The notes: generated by a model not told the origin, from the sequence alone. DNA of 64,000 nt from Membranipora membranacea (GCA_914767715.1 OU612066.1:31596283-31660282); one strand, 5' to 3'; shown: positions 1 to 14,846, counted from the first letter of the stretch. Translations and numbers: made by a program.

Positions 1-1182
1 TCCCTGTCAGCTATTGAGCAATCTTATAACTTTATAAGATCATCATGTTAACCCTCTGCATTGGTATTATAATCATATGTTAAAAATCAGGTTGAGAACG
101 GTTTACACCAGTGGTGAAGTACTCTATGGTACTTCTTTGCGTTAATAACTAAGCTTGTGCCCAACACCAGGCTCTGTCTGAACCGTCAATACAGGTTAAT
201 TCTCTCTTATTGGAAGAGTCCAGCACTTTTAACACACTCAGGCGTTCCTAACACCATCAGTACTTCTAACACCCTCAGGTGCACTCCTAACACCGCAGAG
301 TACGGATATCATTACTCAGTGACAGCATCTACATATTAGTTTTGTCACAGTCATTAACCAGTACTCAGCTTCCGAAGGTTGAACCTGGGAAGGAGATTTC
401 TTTGGTATCTAGCCTAGGACCTGACAATTTTAAATATTAAATTGTTTGAGTTTAACCATGGATAGATGACAAAAATCAATTGCTGGATAACACCAACAAC
501 AACAGTGAGCTGAAAACTTCATTATTTATTGCATACTGATTCTTTCCAGAGCACTGTACCCTCCCCCCTTTCCCCACAAGTGCTATACCAAAGCAAACCA
601 GTGAAAGGGAAGCAACTCCAATGCAAACAAACTGATATTTATTACCAAATATGAAATAATATGGAATCACAAAAGACGTAATACTATATCAGCATCAATA
701 TTAGTCTATACACTAATTACTGAAAATACTTGTAATGTAAATGTAATGAAATGTAAAATCGATGTAACCTTGCCACCTTACTGGTATTCCATTGGTTTTT
801 AATTCAATATTATTACTTAAATATCCAGCTTAACCAATAGGGTAAAATTGATTTAAGTTCGTCTCTGGACACCTCCCAACATCATACATTATCCTTTGTC
901 TAGACACCTCTCAACATCATGCTGCTGTACACCTTTTATCATAATCTTCTCCCAGCCCAATGATTTCATGGGTAGGACAAGGTGTTGGTTGACCGTTGTT
1001 AGCAAGCCTCATGCTTCAGGAATGTTATAGCCAGGCAATTTCAAGTGTCCTATTCAATGATTCCTATGACCATTCGATGTTAGCATTGCTTATGAGTATT
1101 TAGTATCTTTGATGTTACCAACATCCTCTATGACTGGTGCAGCTGCACTCGGCTCTGCTGTCTTTATTTCCATATGGTGTAT

Positions 1183-1277
1183 TAGACCAAGTTTGGTCCA
1201 TTTGCCTGCACTCCGAGTCGCTCCCGATCCACTGGTCACTCAACAGGAAGGCAGGCAATTGGATCAAGCTCGGTCTA
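1183..1277. mobile_element. Foldback MITE, TAGACCAAG family, copy 1
   Basis: This is a 95-bp element whose ends are inverted repeats. The left end reads TAGACCAAGTTTGGTCCATT and the right end is its imperfect complement, ending GGTCTA. The TA at both outer edges is compatible with a Tc1/mariner-type TA target duplication. The core contains TTTGCCTGCA, GCTCCC and CCACTGGTCA blocks. These recur at 17822-17948, 56287-56580, 57581-57673 and 59001-59063, which defines a family. There is no coding capacity. Confidence 0.65.
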
Positions 1278-3343
1278 ATGGTGTATAGTTTTATTGATAC
1301 ATCAGTCATTTGATCCAGTTTTTCCTCTATGCAAGGTGTAAATATAAGCCTAAGTTCCACTCTGGATTAATATCCACAAGATGTGACGGTGATGTGAGCC
1401 TCGTTATTGTGACAAATTCTAAACATGGCTAGATAAATTGAGCGATAAAATTTATATCGGTGTGTGATATTGTCCTAGGCAATGAATGACTAACACATGG
1501 CATTATTTATTATAGGACTTGTTGTTTGAGTGAATACAAATCTTTTGTAGAGCTATTCACTAACAAGATAATGGTCATTGTGTGTTCAGCGGGATTGTGG
1601 GAATTACATATTACTATATGCACTACGTACAGGCACTAGGCTTGAGAGTGAGTGGGCCGAACGGAAACAGCCCTGTCATAATCTGAGGGTACTTGCTCAG
1701 GATAGTCAATCTTGTTTGGAGCACTTTGAGTGAGGGGGTTTTACGTGATGGAGATTGGATATCTGATGGTTGTCCTGCGGTCACTCTCTGAATGATGGAG
1801 GAGGTTGGCACTGTATAGCTTCTCGGCAGGTTGGTATTCTCACAGATCCTCTGCTCGTCAGCTTTGCAGAGGTATGTCGGTATGTTGGGATCTCACTTCC
1901 ACGGATTTTAGGATAAAATCCAAGGCAAAATTCAATCACACATTATCATCCATTCAAAGATAATTCCCACTCTGGAAATCCATATAGTTCCGATTGTCAG
2001 TAGCTTACTATTGCTCCTTGCTGTCACCAACTTTGCTTTGTTGTCTGATCTGGTCCGATGATTTCTTGACACTAGCAAGGTCACTAGCAAGGTGGCAGTG
2101 TAGTGACTTGTCTCTTTTAGGAGGCCATCTGTAGGACCTTCACAGACAGTTAAATGGCTTTGGTTTCAAACACCTGCTGAGGGGGCAAAAAAGAAGATTT
2201 TCATAAATTTCTGCGAATTCACTATCAAATTGAAGCACAGTAGATGTATGTTTTTGTGCGATTGACTCTGCCACATGATTCTCCATACAACATCAGCCTC
2301 AGCAAACAATGTATTGGCCTTGCCCTCGGTGCGATGCAAACCAAACTGGATTGATTCGTGGCAGTACCCAAACTGTATCCAAGTTAGTCTGCGCCTTGAT
2401 AACCTGTACTTATTTCTTCAAGGCCATCTTTTGGTCTGTATCTGGTCCAAGGTTGGTTGGAATTGTTCTGATATGGAATTCCATGCCTGTGTTATGGTCC
2501 TTTACTGTGGTAATGGCTGATCGATCAGTGATTTTCAGTAGGTTATTTGTAACCACAAAGGTTTAGTGTATTCTTGTAATAGCCAAATTCCTGGATGGCC
2601 AAGCCCTTAATCGTCACTTTACAGGACTGTATTTTGGTTTGGAAACAAAACTAATCGCCCTATTGATAGTGGGTGGAGAAGGCACGGAAGGCTTAAGTAA
2701 CCACAAACCGAACAATAACCTGTCAGATTCTAAAACCCACAGCCGGAAAATTAGTTATTGGTACGGCCTGCTACATGGTGAAAGGTGGCAGAATGAACCA
2801 AAAGTTCCATGGCCCTGCGCTTTATTTCTCGACTACACACACTTTACTCATCACCACTTATGGAGATCTTTAGTTTGTAAAATCCCTAAAAACCAAATCC
2901 CCCTAGTAACTGATAAAACCCCCTCATATGAATCCATAATTGTTGGCAGCTCGTTTTATGCTGACTAACATACTGGTACATTGAAGCCACTCATGAAACC
3001 CTGTCAGTTACTTTTAACACTCGATTGAATTGAGCTTAGCAGGAAAATCACTTTACTTTAATAATTTTCCAAAATATTGATAGGGGTTTGTTTTGCAAAG
3101 TATTCCATGAACATTAAGAGCAACAGATTTTTCTATGATAGTATGTAAATTAGTCTGTTATGCATATTTTTGGCAATATGATGGGTTGGGTGGCATCAGT
3201 GATTACCTAGAACACATTGTTCTAAAATGAGACACTTGGCAAGATTATTAGTATTTTAATTAGTTTGCATTCATCAGTGATGTCTAATGTATACAGATTA
3301 AATCAAACACCACCTCAATACAGCTAAGATAAAGACAGTAAAA

Positions 3344-3373
3344 CCAGAGACTTAAGATATCTATAGTCTCTGG
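3344..3373. repeat. 30-bp near-perfect palindrome (CCAGAGACT family)
   Basis: The arms CCAGAGACTTAAGAT and ATCTATAGTCTCTGG are inverted copies with two or three mismatches. A related, longer palindrome lies at 33306-33349. It may be a tiny foldback element. Confidence 0.5.
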
Positions 3374-3977
3374 TAAAACTAGGTATATACCCAATAAAGC
3401 ATGAGTCACATGTATAATTGTGATCAAACTTGTCCAAATATCGTAAATTAAATCATTATATACTTTGGAAATGTCACTGTTATAGACTTATCCAGGGTAG
3501 ATTGGATCAAAAACCCTCTTTACTTCACATACAGTACAAGTATATTAGTCTTATGTTTCCTGAAACACTTTGTTATGTTAGGGACCAACTCCCTGGTTAT
3601 ATTTTGTGAATGATGTTAAAAATTGTGTGCAAGAGTTGTGTGCACATGGGGCAATGGAGGAAAACTCACAATGATTTACAAATATTGCAGTGCTTCAGTA
3701 TGAGAATAAAGCTAGGGAATGATAAGGGCCAGGTCTAGTGGGAAAAAGTTATTTCCAAACTCTGGTATGCCTGGTCCTATACTCATCGACATGGTTTCTT
3801 TACTGGCAAATGATAGCAATGCAAGAATGAAGGAAGCTCAAAGAAAAATTCCAAAAGAAATCATGCGACGGAAATTAAAACATACACATATCTGAATAAC
3901 AAGAATTCATAATCCGTATAGTTTTACCCACATACGATGAAGGCTAATGCTAGTAATATCAAGAATATGTGTGAGGA

Positions 3978-4080
3978 ATCCACCCATATGAGATTGAACC
4001 TGTCAAGTAACTCTCACACTCTCCAACCCTGAATCATAACTTAGGAAAGAGTTTCACAACCGCTCGGCTAAGGTGTCATA
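3978..4080 (-). repeat. Degraded tRNA-like sequence (SINE or tRNA relic)
   Basis: Read on the minus strand, the sequence contains TAGCCGAGCGGT, a good A box of the Leu/Ser type. About 60 nt later comes GGTTCAATCT, a good B box. The spacing fits a class II tRNA with a long variable arm. The T stem and acceptor do not pair, so it is not a working tRNA. A SINE head or a dead tRNA are both possible. Confidence 0.35.
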
Positions 4081-4515
4081 ATTAACAACTTCTTAAGAGT
4101 GTTGCAATGACAGGACCGTTTAATTTTTCTAAATTAAGACCCCATTTACTCTCAGTAGGTCTGGTGAGTTTCTTGGGTTTGGCTGAATAGCTGCAGCAGG
4201 TCATCAGCGCCAGCAGCTTGTAGTCTAGATTCGTGTTGCGTACAAGACAGTTTTCATTTTGTTTTCCAGGTTAATTAATTTCGTCTGTCAGGCGGACCGT
4301 CAGACAGTAAGTCTCACGTTGATTAAGAAGTCATACCCATGCCTTCCTCCTCATTGGTTAGACTGGTGGGAGTTCATTCAGTACTCTTCCTCCTACAACA
4401 CTCCAAAATTACACAGTGGTAGTGCATCGTACATTCCTGTATCAGAATCAAATTAATACTTCTCTCTTTGATTACAGGTAATAATTACAGACGTCCAAAG
4501 AAGGCTCTACACATA

Positions 4516-7500
4516 ATGGGTAACAATACAACCTCTTCAGTGCTGCATGAGGAAGAAGAACCTCCGCTAAGGATAGATAACCACGCCTACGATATACGCA
4601 GCATTATAAACGAGAATCACAACAAGGATAACTTAGGTCGTCCCGTAGTTATATTCGATAGGTGGAAGATTGTACAGGATGATCTCAAGGACAAACAAGA
4701 TAAACCCTCAGAGGTTGGCGACAACCGTACACTGCTTGACGAGAAACACAACTCGGTAAACATCCAATCAGATTCCGATGTAAGCTCTAGCTACGAGGAA
4801 TTATCAGCTATTCCAATTATTTCAATTAATAATCACAACAGTGTAATTAAAGCAAACTCTCTTACGATACCTAGTCAGCAACAGAAGCAGCAGAAATATA
4901 GAAACAGTGAACTCAATCTAGATCATGAGAAAGTTCAACAAATGCATTCAGGGAATACGACCAATAGTAAACCTTCTTTTGTTAGAAAACCACGTCCAAA
5001 TAGTCTAGCTATTGTGAGCAGGTCACATGACTGCATACACGATCTAAGTGATCTTAGCACTGCAAGCACAACAGCAACGCCTAATAACACGGAAGTTGGC
5101 AAACACTTGACTCTACCTTCTACTAACGGAGCTGAGGATACGATATCCTCTCTATCTAACGCTCTCAGATCTGTGTCTGCTGACGCCTTACAACCTATCA
5201 AACCTACTACTGGCCTTCAGCAGCGCAGAAACAGACGACCAACTAGTCTCCACATTCCCAACTTAGTACAGCTACAACCAGCACCTAGTCATACTGCTGG
5301 AGCTCACGTCACCACTCAACTACAATTCAACAGGTAAATTTGAATGCTATGCAGGCATTTTTATATTCTTTCAATTTTGTCAATTATCAAACTTCTGAAT
5401 ACGGCAGTTGAATAGTTTTTAAAGTGGGTAAGTTGAGACCAGCATCATAAGACCTACTGTATTACACTTATGGTCATGACGTTGGAATACCCATAAAATA
5501 ACAGTGTAACTGTGAGTCAACACTGAAACTGACATTATTTAGTCTTGACACTGTTCAGCCTCCAAATCAACTAACATCGGCTGCATCGCCAACTTTTTTT
5601 TACCAATGTTAAGTTTTGGAATGAGCTGGATTTTAATTGTTGACGGCAATCCGTAGTGAGCGCAGCATGCTTTTGGGTTTGCATACACCTGCAGTTACAT
5701 TGAACTTTGATTTATCAGCGTTCAAGATAAAAATGTTACTGATAAAAATCTCAAGGAACACCTGACGTTTAAAGTGATGAAAAATTGGAGCTCACTTTGC
5801 TGGCTAACTCTTAACTTCCTTGACGTACCTATGCAGTAGCAATCAGCTTGTCTGCTGTGACATTCCAATCTGCAGTAATTCATGTCAACTGATTGAACAA
5901 ATTGAATGGGAGAGCAGAAGTACCTTGCTTCATTAAAATAACTTCAAGTGATTAAATAGCACACTAGTATAAGATTCATCTCTTCCAAGGTAAGTTGTGG
6001 CAGTTGCAGCAGGGAGAATTCTTTATACTCTAGCTGTTGTGCTTGTATCAAGCGGGACAAATTTGTTTCACCTTATCCAGGAAGTGTTAGTCGTGTTTGT
6101 TGTCATATCTCATTCATCTAATGTGATGTTTCACCTAAAAAAAGTGTAGGAGTGTACAACTTGAAATAGTTTTTGTTTCAAACTACAATTTACGATATGA
6201 AAATTTCAAAGTCGGCTGCCAAACCAATCAAAGTTTGCTGCCAAAAATTGCCACTGAGTAATAACAAGCGAGGGAGTGGTATTTGTACGGCATCAATGAC
6301 ATTGTGTTTAGCTCAATGTTGTCATGTTGTCATGTTGTCATGAGTAAATTCTTGGTTTAGGCAATAATTTAATATTATCGTTTCATATATAGCTTTCAAT
6401 AATTTTAATAGCCATCTATATTTGGTATGATCATTTATACAAAGTTATAATTACTGTAGTTCATTTTTTTTAGCCACAATGCAACTATAATAAGACAAAG
6501 GAGTTACAGTATGCCTAGTAGCTCATTCATGGCGAGCAGTCCCTCTCCGACCCGGGCAGCGCTGCCCACCACACTAGACGAAGCTGCCTCACTGCTCAAC
6601 AAAAAGAAGATTACTAAAGATGAAATCGACGAACAGAAACTTCTTCATAGAGCAGCTGATTCAGGTGAGGTTGTGATTATTAACAATGTTATTTACTGCG
6701 CTAGGTTTCGTTGTTGTTTTATTAAACCAAATGGATGTCAGACTTAACTTAGGTTTGGTCTAGAGAATTATTGAGATCACATCGTACATATAGGAGAGGT
6801 GAATTCTGCTCTGTGTGATCTTGACACTTGACGGAAATATTCTAGCGGTTCTTCAAACTAAGGAGTTTTCTTGTGATTTGATCAGGATATTTGTAGCTTT
6901 AAATCGAGACTACATTAGTTGCCATGAAGTTATTGCTCCTAATTTGGAGAGACTCTATTTGGTGTAATGGGTTGGGCTGACCGCAGCTGTCGCATACTTT
7001 GGTGATTCATAGGTTTGAGTGGGGTGTGATTAGCTAACCTACCTACCTAACACTCTCAACTCACCACGCAAGTTTTGATCATTCTCAATCAATTCAATCT
7101 CCAAGAATCCCCATAAGTCAGCACTGTTAGTCTCTGCTCTATGCCAGCAGAGCACAGAGAGCAATACTTACTCTGCCTGGGTAAAAATGTTTTATAACAA
7201 TACACGAAGCTGGTATGGTAGAATATAGTTTTAGGGTCCAGGAACGCTGTTGTTATTCCATTATCGACCATTGGAATGCCTCTAACAGCGACCAAGTCCA
7301 GAGTTTAAGCACTAAATCTTGCTAGAAGCAGGGTTGGATGCCGGTGATGGCCTCATAATGATCATGATTAATAGACTGTTGGTTGTAATCCAGAGAGGAT
7401 GAGTTATGGGAGGTACAGAATGCAGAATCAGCTGGATAATGAACAGCCTTGCTGTCACTTCCCTGTTGTGCCTTTAATGGAACTTTCTCAATCTTGGTCA

Positions 7501-10500
7501 TTCATTCCTGGAATGTTCATCGACCTACCTACTTGAGTAGACAACTACCAGCAGCCAAAAATAAAACTCAAACTGTTATAATTCAGGGGGCGGACTATGA
7601 TTTGTCATATTTACATCATGGAAAATTGAAGGTGGTAACTAGTCACTAGTAAGTGTGAAACTGAGTTGGGCAGTGGTACCTCCAGGTGGTCACATGTGAA
7701 TTTGTGCCATTTTATCCGTTTTATAGAGAAGTAGTTGATTGTGGGGCGCCTCTACTGCCTCATTCAATCAGCTTTAGCTAACAGTCATGGAGTCATTATA
7801 ACAGCACCTAGAAAGAAAATTCCATTCCATTGATAAGGCATGATTAAGATAACAGTCGTTTCTATAGCTCAGGTTATCAGTAGAAGCTCAAGTTGATCAC
7901 AAGCTTTTAATCTTCAAACAAGGAAGTATGTGTCCGTACAGGTGATTGGTTAAACCAAGAGCTTATTCAGCGAAGTCAGCACCTATCTCAAATAAGGTGT
8001 GCTATGACCCTTACGGCAGTTTCACATCCTGTTTTATATTCCAACTCTAAGCTGCGTCTGATTGAATTATCACATTATCATGATTCGCTGCCAATCCTTA
8101 CAGGTCACGAGAGTGTTAACTGTTATCAAGAAGTAATAATAGAAAAAAGTGAATTTTGTACTAGTCTGAATTGTATTCCGCTGTGTTTTCTGATATTGAT
8201 TCACAAAATTTAATATAAAATGCCAAGACCTAGTCCCACAATCTGACCACAGCTTTGTATTATTTTGATCTCGAAGTGAGTAAAGCAGTTGAATTTTCAA
8301 ACGTTGACAAATTGATTTATCGTTTGGAGAAAAAAGAGGAGTTTTAGTGCACATAGGTTTGAATTGTCCCCTCTTGTATTTGAAATTTGCTCAAAAACCT
8401 CGTCAATCCTGGTGTGCTTTGCTTACTGAATAGAATGGATAATGAGAGGTTTTCAGATCAACTTTTGTTTCTTGTTACAGGTCATGTGAAGTTGGCTAAG
8501 AGATGTATAGCTGCAGGCTGTGACACTCTGAAGAGGCTGTCAAGTTTGAACGGTACCTCGGCATTACATTGTGCTGCCAGAGCCGACAAAAACTCAGCCC
8601 AGATCGCAAAGCTTCTACTGGAAACAGGTAAAGCCAGGGTTGTGAAGATACAGGTTTCAGATGTCTCAAATCGACAGCATCTCTAGCCTGTTCATGAGCA
8701 GATGCATACTCCGAAATATGAGCTAAGATATATATAATTGATGAAAACCCAACCTTAAGCGAACGAACCAACAAGAAGTTAAATAATACAAGTAAACCCT
8801 TGGGCTAAATCAAGGTTTTTTAAGTTTGAGAAGTTATCCCCCCATATTCCTTTAGTAGAGTTATAAAATAACCTTCGGCTGTCTAGTTATATGGATAGCA
8901 CAGGAAATAGTAGTCTTACATATCACCATCATTTGCAGGTATCGATGTTGATGTTAAAAATGACCTAGGAGAGACAGCCATATTCTCAGCGATCATACAT
9001 CGGAACATGGAGACAGTGGATGTGTTGGTCGATCACGGCAGTAACATTAACTCAGTATGGCAGGATAGCACTCCAATATACCTCACTATCTATAACAGGG
9101 ACGTGGAAAGTACTATCAAGATGTTAAAACATGGTGCTCAGATAACTAACCTTCAAGGTAAGATGTCAATAATTGAATTCTATGATTTTCTTCAAAATAA
9201 GGCAAGCCATCTAAAGTGTATCACCAAAACTGAAGCATCAGACAAAATATTCACAGATCCACTACAGGGTGTTCAGTGGTTGAGAGCCCAGTGACCTCGA
9301 CCACCGGACTCACAGGGAGTCTATGGGTATTAGTCAGTTTACTTTCAGCTACCTCTATGGGTTGCATATATACTGCACGGTTAGCTTCTGATCTTGGTCA
9401 ATGTCTTGGTCTTGTCAATCCCACAATGCAACTCTCTGGAATTCCATTGGAAAAAATGTTCACATCTGTGTGAGATTTTTCGGTTTTTCCAGATGTGAGT
9501 TGTATTGTTGGAGTTTTGCCTTTCATTTACCATTTAAATCATTGAATCATCTTTTTCAGAGCCTACCAGACAGCCATTGCATGCAGTACTCGATTTGTGC
9601 CATAGTAACCAGCTTATTTCCTCCCAGACTATGCAGTTGCTGAAGATAATCGTTCAGTCTGACGGTAATGTTGTCAACCACCTGCATACTTGGGAACCTA
9701 GAGTACCACACCCTGGGTGTACAAGTCAAGAACTAATCTTCCATATCTACAGGTATGATAAATTCTTTATCTTAGATGGTAGAGGCACAGGGGTCAGCAA
9801 ACAAAGACTCCATGAACTGGTGAAGTTATAATAGCCGACTATCGAGTCCTAGCAGATACAGTGTCAATACAGTTTTATATGAAATATGTTTTTTATGTTG
9901 ATTATATTTCTTCTTTAAAACAATTTGAAACGCACCGTTGATTTAGCCTGTGCAGGCTGTCGGGGTGGTTGGGGATGTCACCAACCCCCGACCGCCTGCC
10001 AGGCCACAGTTGTTATGTGTGGAAAAAGTTTGTCAAAATTAAAAAGTGCAACGGTGAAGGTTTTCCCACTTGGCTGTGTTTTTCCGCCCGCTGAATGGTG
10101 TGGATCTACGTGTTGGAGCAGCGATCATTGTCAATTAGATACATCCTAATCATTATTGATTTTGTTCACCATTTTAGAATGGAAAGTGGTTCATTGCAGA
10201 ATGATGGTAAAGCCCTTATACGCCATCTGATTCACTTGGGTTACATTCCGTCTCGTGGGGAGTTGTCTACCATGAATCAGATAGATCAGGATTATGATGA
10301 GATCTACTCATATATTAAGAATGGACCTTGTCCACTGAGGGATCTGTGTGTGAGAAAGATAAGAGAAAGTATACCAGTGAACGTAACACATGGTATGGAG
10401 AGATGGAATAACCTACCCGAGAAAGAACAAACACAGGTAATTATTCTGTGATTATGGGGTATGGTACCATAGATCTGTAACATGTATAGTACATAATGAA

Positions 10501-11584
10501 CCCTGTGTGTGGCCATATCAGATTTCAAACTTAGTTATTTTATCAGTAAGTATAAGCTATCCACCCACCCTCCCTGCTGACACATTGTAGGTAAAGCCTG
10601 CAATCAAATTAGAAGTTATTTGCTCAGATGAAAGTAAGGGATAACTCCCACATACTTTTCAGATATATGGCAAACCAAAGACTTAATAATAAATGGTGGC
10701 AAACACACTAAATGTTCGACATATTTTGCTTTTTTTAGATACTTTTGGAGCCTCTACCTGAGAATGAGTACGAGAATGTCACGGTAATCAAGAGACACAA
10801 AGACGCAAGAAAATCAAAACGCAAATCACTCAAGAACATCATGACCGGTATAAGTCGACTGAGCAGACGATTCAGCAAGAAAAGCCCCGCCAAAACAGAC
10901 GACTCATCCAGCCATCTCGCGTTATCGCTGCCTCAACACAGACTGTCAGAGGGATCACAGGTAGCAGGAGGGAGTATTGGTGAAGGAAGTGGTAATGAGG
11001 GATCTGGCTCTGTATTGTTGAAGCCAAGCCCTAAATTAGAACAAAAAATGCAAGAAGCCAGATCTAGCTATGAATCTGACTCAACTGATGCTTTTAAATT
11101 GGAGGCAAAGCCTAAACCTAACCTAAAGCCAAAGCCGAAGTTTGTGAAAAAAGATCAGGATCAGCGTAAAAGTGCTGCGGCTGTCGCTGACATTGTTAAG
11201 AGGTACAGTAATGATTTTGCTGATGAGGCTCCATCTGGACAGGCTCCACCCAGACCTAACCTTGACCCTCCAAAGGTCAATGTTATAAACGGCGATATTT
11301 CAACAGAGAAAATTACAGCTCCTGACACCACCACTCGTGTCAGTGCTAGCATCAAAATAGACAATGTCGACGAGGAGTATCCGACGTCAGCTAAGAGTCC
11401 ACGAGAATCTCAACATGTTGATGATGTGGTTGTCAAGTTCCAAGATAGTGCCTATTCCTCAAGCGATAATTATGCGGGTGCTAAACTAACTCCCATGAAA
11501 GATCATGCGCCAGAGTTTGGATCAAACTATTCGCTGCCTACGAATTCTGGCAGCATTCATATAGAATCAGATGAAGCTTTGTAA
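4516..11584 (+). CDS. Ankyrin-repeat and SOCS-box protein (ASB-like), seven exons
   Basis: Exons are 4516-5333, 6474-6664, 8481-8627, 8939-9157, 9560-9752, 10178-10436 and 10739-11584. All junctions are GT/AG, phases agree, and the product is 890 residues. ATG 4516 opens MGNNTTSS, which fits the N-myristoylation rule (Gly2, Thr6). It is the first Met after the acceptor at 4477, but an upstream coding exon is not excluded. Residues ~1-310 are Ser/Thr-rich and look disordered. Ankyrin repeats span ~325-560 (LLHRAADSG, TSALHCAARAD, LGETAIFSAIIHRNM). A SOCS box follows at ~575-615, with a BC box (PLRDLCVRKI) and a weak Cul5 box (NNLPEKEQTQILL). Next comes a polybasic stretch (627-661, including KSKRKSLKN) and a long disordered tail. 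By family knowledge, ASB proteins recruit substrates to Elongin B/C-Cullin5 ubiquitin ligases. The substrate is unknown. The last codons overlap a GTAAGT, so a longer isoform is possible. AATAAA near 12180 is a possible poly(A) signal. Confidence 0.85.
5334..6473. other. Intron 1 of the ankyrin/SOCS gene
   Basis: This intron is 1.1 kb. It opens with GTAAAT and ends in a T-rich tract and TTTTTTTTAG. I see nothing in it except a short direct repeat of TGTTGTCA near 6317-6342. Confidence 0.6.
6665..8480. other. Intron 2 of the ankyrin/SOCS gene
   Basis: This intron is 1.8 kb, opening with GTGAGG and ending CTTGTTACAG. It separates the ankyrin entry exon from the next repeat. I recognise no gene or repeat family in it. 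Confidence 0.6.
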
Positions 11585-13053
11585 GTTTTGAGCTCACTCA
11601 GTTATCGCAAATTTTTTGTTCCTCATGTTCATAGATCAGTCTTCCTCTTTTCTTTTTTTTTGAAGATGACAAACTGATTCACATGTTCAGCTTTTCAGCA
11701 CTTCCGTCTGAAGGTGCAAATAATCTTGATATTGGTATGAAGTATTATCTACTATGATGATCAGTTTTTATAACCACCCATTTTTTTAGAGCGCTCATCA
11801 AATGTTATATAGCCAGCATCTAGAATCAGGGTATATAATGGTTCATTGCTAAAACTGTCGATTTCTATTTATTTTTCTATATTATGCTCCCTAAAAGCTA
11901 CTTATCGATATTGACAATGTATTTAGTTAGATGCTGAATATGTCATATTTTATTGCAAATATATTGCACATATATATTATATGGTTGTCTAGCTATGATT
12001 ATATGCATGAGTTATGATGTAATTTCAAAGTACCGCCGCCTGTTGATGGGCTGGTCATAGGTAGGGATATATAATTATATACATATATATGGCTAGACGA
12101 GCATCAATTCGATAACAGGAAGGAAGTGAGGATATTTTGATAGCAGATAACCAAACCAACGCCTGCATGTAAGGGCGCTTGAATAAATCTTTACAAGCAA
12201 ATGGAGATTTTCCTGCACAATCACCTAGATTACCTCTGGCATGACAAAATAGTATCCCAATATTCTGTTTGCCTGAGCCCGTAGGAATATCGGATAGAAA
12301 AAAGAAAAGCTGCATGAACCTTAGCATCATCAGGACTATAACCGGCAAGAATGAGGGATAGAAAGAAAACTCCTGCTACAGGGCACAGTTTATTTTGACA
12401 CCAATGTTCTGTGCCCCCCCCCCCCCTTCCCCCACCTATAACCTGGTGCGCAACCTTTTTTTGCAAAAAGCAAATTTCAAAATGATAAAAAAGCCCAGTT
12501 TTGCGGTGACAGGAGGCCCAAGTCGCTTGAAACAGGCACAAATATTTTCAGATGGCCCCTAGCACTGTTTCTCAAGCAAAACTTTGGTGAAGTTTGGCGG
12601 CGTCTCTACAATGGCAACCATTTGCAGCTGCTTGGTGTACAAGTCAGGCAAGTGTTATTTATCATCAATGATGGCACAAATCAGTTTTCGCAGTACAACT
12701 AAGTGAGGCATAACCTGGGCACTAGGGACTTGTATATAAGACAATTACTTTTTCTGGCATGTTTCATGGAACGAAATTATTGAATTGTTCGGTTAGCAGG
12801 ATTATATAAAAAATTAATTATAAATTGCCGTTTCAAAATTACTCTACAGAATTGAGAGGTCAGATGTTATCTTGATTATGGGCAAAATACGCATGAAACC
12901 AGAATGCCTAAGCTAAACACGCATGTCTTATGACCATCAGATATATATTTGGTTTTCCATGATATGCTTATGTCACCAACTTTTCTAACTTCCTATTCAT
13001 GAAATTTGGCAGGTCAGAGCAGCAATCAGTAGGTTATCAATTAAGATTACAAA
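11585..13053. other. Intergenic, ankyrin/SOCS gene to histone H3
   Basis: The region is AT-rich and has no convincing reading frame. It contains a run of 13 C at 12414-12426, flanked by an inverted GGGCACAG/CTGTGCCC pair. AATAAA near 12180 may be the polyadenylation signal of the upstream gene. Confidence 0.5.
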
Positions 13054-13094
13054 GAACAACTCTTTGGTAAGAGGCGGTGGCCCTGAAAAGGGCC
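13054..13094 (-). promoter_or_regulatory. Histone H3 3' processing signal
   Basis: On the minus strand the hairpin GGCCCTTTTCAGGGCC (13079-13094) lies 32 nt after the stop codon. It is the binding site of SLBP. Immediately downstream, 13054-13078 carries ACC-CTCTTACCAAAGAG-TTGTTC; CAAAGAG is the part expected to pair with U7 snRNA. Together they direct cleavage without polyadenylation. Confidence 0.93.
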
Positions 13095-13126
13095 GGTGGG
13101 TTTAATCGATTAATGGGTGTAGGTTC

Positions 13127-14216
<1,090 letters not shown>

Positions 14217-14249
14217 GCACCAGATTCCTAATATACTATCAAACCAAAC

Positions 14250-14290
14250 GGCCCTTTTCAGGGCCACCATCTCCTACCAAAGAGTTGTTC
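14250..14290 (+). promoter_or_regulatory. Histone H4 3' processing signal
   Basis: The SLBP hairpin GGCCCTTTTCAGGGCC is at 14250-14265. The downstream block at 14266-14290 (ACCATCTCCTACCAAAGAG then TTGTTC) differs from the H2B copy by one base. Confidence 0.95.
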
Positions 14291-14846
14291 GTATAGAATC
14301 GTATACGGTTCACAGATTCATATCAATGATACAGTTACCTAAATGTTAGCACCTATAGTTAATATGGTATATCTAATGTTTAACTTGATATTCAGAGGTA
14401 GTTGTATTCTTGTGTTGGCAATACATGTTGAAATAAAGATATTTCTATTGCTTGAGAATAAACCAGACATAGTTCTAATGTGGTCATCACTTGTCAGAAT
14501 CTCTTGGCAACATATACCATAAATGTGGTTATTATAATTTAACTGAGAAAAATAGGCACAAAATAGTCAAAATAGAATTTTACAATATAAGACCAGGTTT
14601 GAGATGAGTTATGGTCCAGCTAGTGTCAATTCAAAACTGCCGCGGCAACTGATTAATCACCCAAATATAGGCAACTGGTTGAACTGAAGATTTATTCAAA
14701 ATAACACTTAGCAATTGTGGGATCATGACAAAAGTTAAACAATACAAATCTTGCATTGGAGAAGAACAGAACATCTTTTAACCTGTTCAGGGTAATAACC
14801 TGGTACATGATACAGTAAACTCATATTATATTGAACATCTAATCCA

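Larger units (their letters stand above)
1..4477. other. Gene-poor stretch upstream of the ankyrin/SOCS gene
   Basis: I see no convincing coding exon here. The reading frames present are short and low in complexity. The stretch holds a degenerate ~20-bp tandem repeat (about 228-304, built on CTAACACC-TCAG), a foldback MITE (1183-1277), a 30-bp palindrome (3344-3373) and a degraded tRNA-like repeat (about 3978-4080). A non-coding first exon of the downstream gene probably lies here, because a splice acceptor (TTTGATTACAG) ends at 4477, but I cannot place its donor or the promoter. Confidence 0.5.

Noticed and set aside
2639-2968. 109-residue open frame on the plus strand
   Set aside because: I see no recognisable motif, no splice context and no promoter. 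Composition looks like translated non-coding DNA.
11580-11590. GTAAGT at the end of the ankyrin/SOCS open frame as a further splice donor
   Set aside because: It overlaps the in-frame TAA and is a strong-looking donor, but I could not find a convincing downstream coding exon before the histone cluster, so I kept the stop.
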